Assembly: GCA_026706225.1 (NCBI GenBank)
Contig: JAPOZE010000690.1
Coordinates: 1-7,869 of the forward strand
Direction: 5' to 3'
Length of the DNA: 7,869 nt
DNA from: Acidobacteriota bacterium
GTDB lineage: Bacteria > Acidobacteriota > Terriglobia > Versatilivoradales > Versatilivoraceae
Shown: positions 7,087 through 7,869 of the stretch, one piece after another
Layout of the letters: each line of letters opens with the position of its first letter
How positions within the stretch are numbered: position 1 is the stretch's first letter
Made by a program: the position numbers and the translations under genes
The notes under the pieces: model-generated
The model's input: the letters and a program-made list of their open reading frames with translations, nothing else
Databases searched by the model: none
What the model was told of the DNA's origin: nothing

Positions 7087-7109
7087 GTCTCCCTCATTCC
7101 AATTGAGGG
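7087..7109 (-). promoter_or_regulatory. cusC ribosome-binding site inside a small hairpin
   Basis: On the minus strand GAGGGA (7095-7090) lies 3 bases before the ATG at 7086 and supports that start. The RBS half TGAGGG (7096-7091) is perfectly complementary to CCCTCA (7109-7104), with a 7-base loop, so the leader can fold a 6-bp stem over the SD. A regulatory role is inference. Confidence 0.45.
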
Positions 7110-7228
7110 TCGACGCCGCCAACCGAAACGGTGCTGGGGGAATGCGGCCAGGCATCCGAACGGGTTCGGACGCGATGCGGCGCCGGCGCCCTCATCAGGT
7201 GGGACCGATCAATCGGACGGCTTGGGGT
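7087..7228. other. Spacer between the Cys-rich gene and cusC, with inverted repeats
   Basis: A 142-base non-coding gap inside an otherwise tight operon. It holds a perfect inverted repeat TCCGAAC-GG-GTTCGGA (7155-7170), a perfect 12-bp palindrome GGCGCCGGCGCC (7179-7190) and the SD-covering hairpin near cusC. No T-run follows either repeat on the minus strand, so they are not convincing terminators. They could be a processing site, an operator for an internal promoter, or chance in GC-rich DNA. Confidence 0.5.
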
Positions 7229-7660
7229 CTAGATACGGAGGACCGTCGAAAGGAGGTCGGGAGGGGATGGGTCCTGCAGGAACTGCGGGGGATTGCCTTC
7301 AGCAGAGCCGGAGCCTGCCGGAGAACCCGGCTGGCCGGACGGCTTGGCGGAGGAAAGGAGCAATTGCTTGAAAGCGTCCTTGGGGAATCGCTCTGCCGTG
7401 CGGAAGAAGCTGTCGGTGGACTCGGACGAGGTTTCGCAGCAGTTCGCTCGATCCAGCTCGAGGGGACTTGCTGTTTCCGCCGGCGAGCAGTGGCCTGCTT
7501 CGGCCGTGGCCCTCAGCCTGTTTTTTCCGGATTGTGACTCGTGGCAACAACCGTGGCTTTGGCGTTCCGGACAGAGCCACTCCGCGCAGAGTCGGACCAC
7601 GTCGTCCGCCTGCGATCCCACAAAGAGGATGAGCAACAGATAGGTAATCGCTCGGTTCAT
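7229..7660 (-). CDS. Exported Cys/His-rich small protein, first gene of the cus operon
   Basis: Not assigned to a known family. With the start at 7660 (MNRAITYLLLILFVGSQA) it has 143 residues and a clear signal peptide, probably cut after A18 (SQA-DD), so the mature protein should be periplasmic. The next 60 residues hold seven cysteines and three histidines: C25, C30, C38, C39, C58, C74, C75 and H36, H40, H57, including GCCHES and NCCE. The C-terminal third is low-complexity and rich in Pro, Gly and Ser (about 104-134). The start is preferred over an ATG at 7714 because the signal peptide follows it directly, AGG/GAGG sequences lie just upstream, and the longer form would run through the likely promoter. 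As first gene ahead of cusCBA, a periplasmic copper-binding or metal-sensing role is inferred; it does not resemble CusF. Small Cys-rich proteins of DUF2946 type are a loose comparison only. Confidence 0.72.
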   Translation of the reverse strand: MNRAITYLLLILFVGSQADDVVRLCAEWLCPERQSHGCCHESQSGKNRLRATAEAGHCSPAETASPLELDRANCCETSSESTDSFFRTAERFPKDAFKQLLLSSAKPSGQPGSPAGSGSAEGNPPQFLQDPSPPDLLSTVLRI

Positions 7661-7679
7661 GCTCGCCTGCCTCAAAGTT

Positions 7680-7708
7680 ATCCTAACAGCCCGACTGTAC
7701 ATTTGCAA
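7680..7708 (-). promoter_or_regulatory. Probable sigma70 promoter of the cus operon
   Basis: On the minus strand TTGCAA (7708-7703; 4/6 to TTGACA) and TAGGAT (7685-7680; 4/6 to TATAAT) are separated by exactly 17 bases. The start point would be near 7673, giving a leader of only about 12 bases before the ATG at 7660. The spacer holds a weak inverted repeat (ACAG/CTGT) but no recognisable CusR or CueR box. Confidence 0.5.
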
Positions 7709-7739
7709 TCCCAAGCCGTCTCATCCCAAGCCGTCTCAT
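7708..7739. repeat. Tandem direct repeat, 15 bp x 2
   Basis: ATCCCAAGCCGTCTC occurs twice with no gap and no mismatch (7708-7722 and 7723-7737), plus two bases of a third copy. It abuts the putative -35 box of the cus promoter on its upstream side, where activator sites are usually found. A recent slippage duplication is the simple alternative. Confidence 0.85.
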
Positions 7740-7869
7740 GCCCGCAACGGGGCCAACCGATTGAGAAGAACCATGAATTGAACATCGATTCACAGGATGC
7801 ACAGGACAGGTAGGACGGGAGGTTGCTGCACGACCTGAACAGTGGTCACCGTCCTGTTCCCCGCAGAGG
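7740..7869. other. Right-end non-coding DNA
   Basis: No gene can be supported here on either strand. The stretch contains two close copies of CACAGGA (around 7790-7806) and an inverted repeat GAACAG/CTGTTC (7837-7842, 7854-7859) flanking a central GGTCACC. Their meaning is unknown. Confidence 0.4.

Noticed and set aside
7087..7155. Longer cusC start at 7155
   Set aside because: It places 23 non-signal residues before the signal peptide and translates through the SD at 7095-7090.
7793..7869. Possible transposon end at the right edge (CACAGGA repeats and GAACAG/CTGTTC inverted repeat)
   Set aside because: The repeats are short, no transposase or target-site duplication is visible, and the sequence ends before any partner could be seen.

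Overview
The window is GC-rich by eye (about 60%) and fits a Gram-negative bacterium: it encodes all three parts of an envelope-spanning RND efflux pump, including an outer-membrane channel. The set of genes would suit an Acidobacteriota or proteobacterial genome, but nothing in the sequence fixes the phylum.

Layout. The left edge cuts into a HigA-family antitoxin-type regulator (3-305, +), whose N-terminus and any partner toxin lie outside. A well-formed promoter (320-349) with a GC-rich discriminator then drives a tRNA-Leu(UAA) gene with encoded CCA (406-494). Sixty-one bases later begins a membrane-anchored NosL-like protein (556-1041, +) that carries a TRASH-type cysteine motif ahead of a NosL-like C-terminal half. 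It converges on a long minus-strand operon, with 68 bases between the two stop codons.

The operon reads right to left: promoter (7680-7708), a small exported Cys/His-rich protein (7660-7229), a CusC/TolC-type outer-membrane factor (7086-5749), a CusB-type periplasmic adaptor (5752-4280) and a CusA-type heavy-metal RND pump (4253-1110). cusC and cusB overlap by an ATGA; cusB and cusA are 26 bases apart. The methionine triad that binds Cu(I)/Ag(I) in E. coli CusA is present (M563, M613, M662), as are the three N-terminal methionines of CusB (M110, M124, M126). Monovalent copper/silver export is therefore the best reading. The adaptor has an additional Cys-type heavy-metal-binding motif in front of the Met-type one.

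How it could work together (inference): CusCBA forms the trans-envelope pump. No CusF chaperone, CusRS, CueR or copper ATPase is visible. The Cys/His-rich leader protein and the convergent TRASH/NosL-like protein are candidates for handling periplasmic copper in place of CusF. The most interesting points are these two accessory proteins, departures from the E. coli CusA proton- and methionine-relay residues, and a small hairpin that would cover the cusC ribosome-binding site. No CRISPR array, insertion sequence or complete mobile element was seen.
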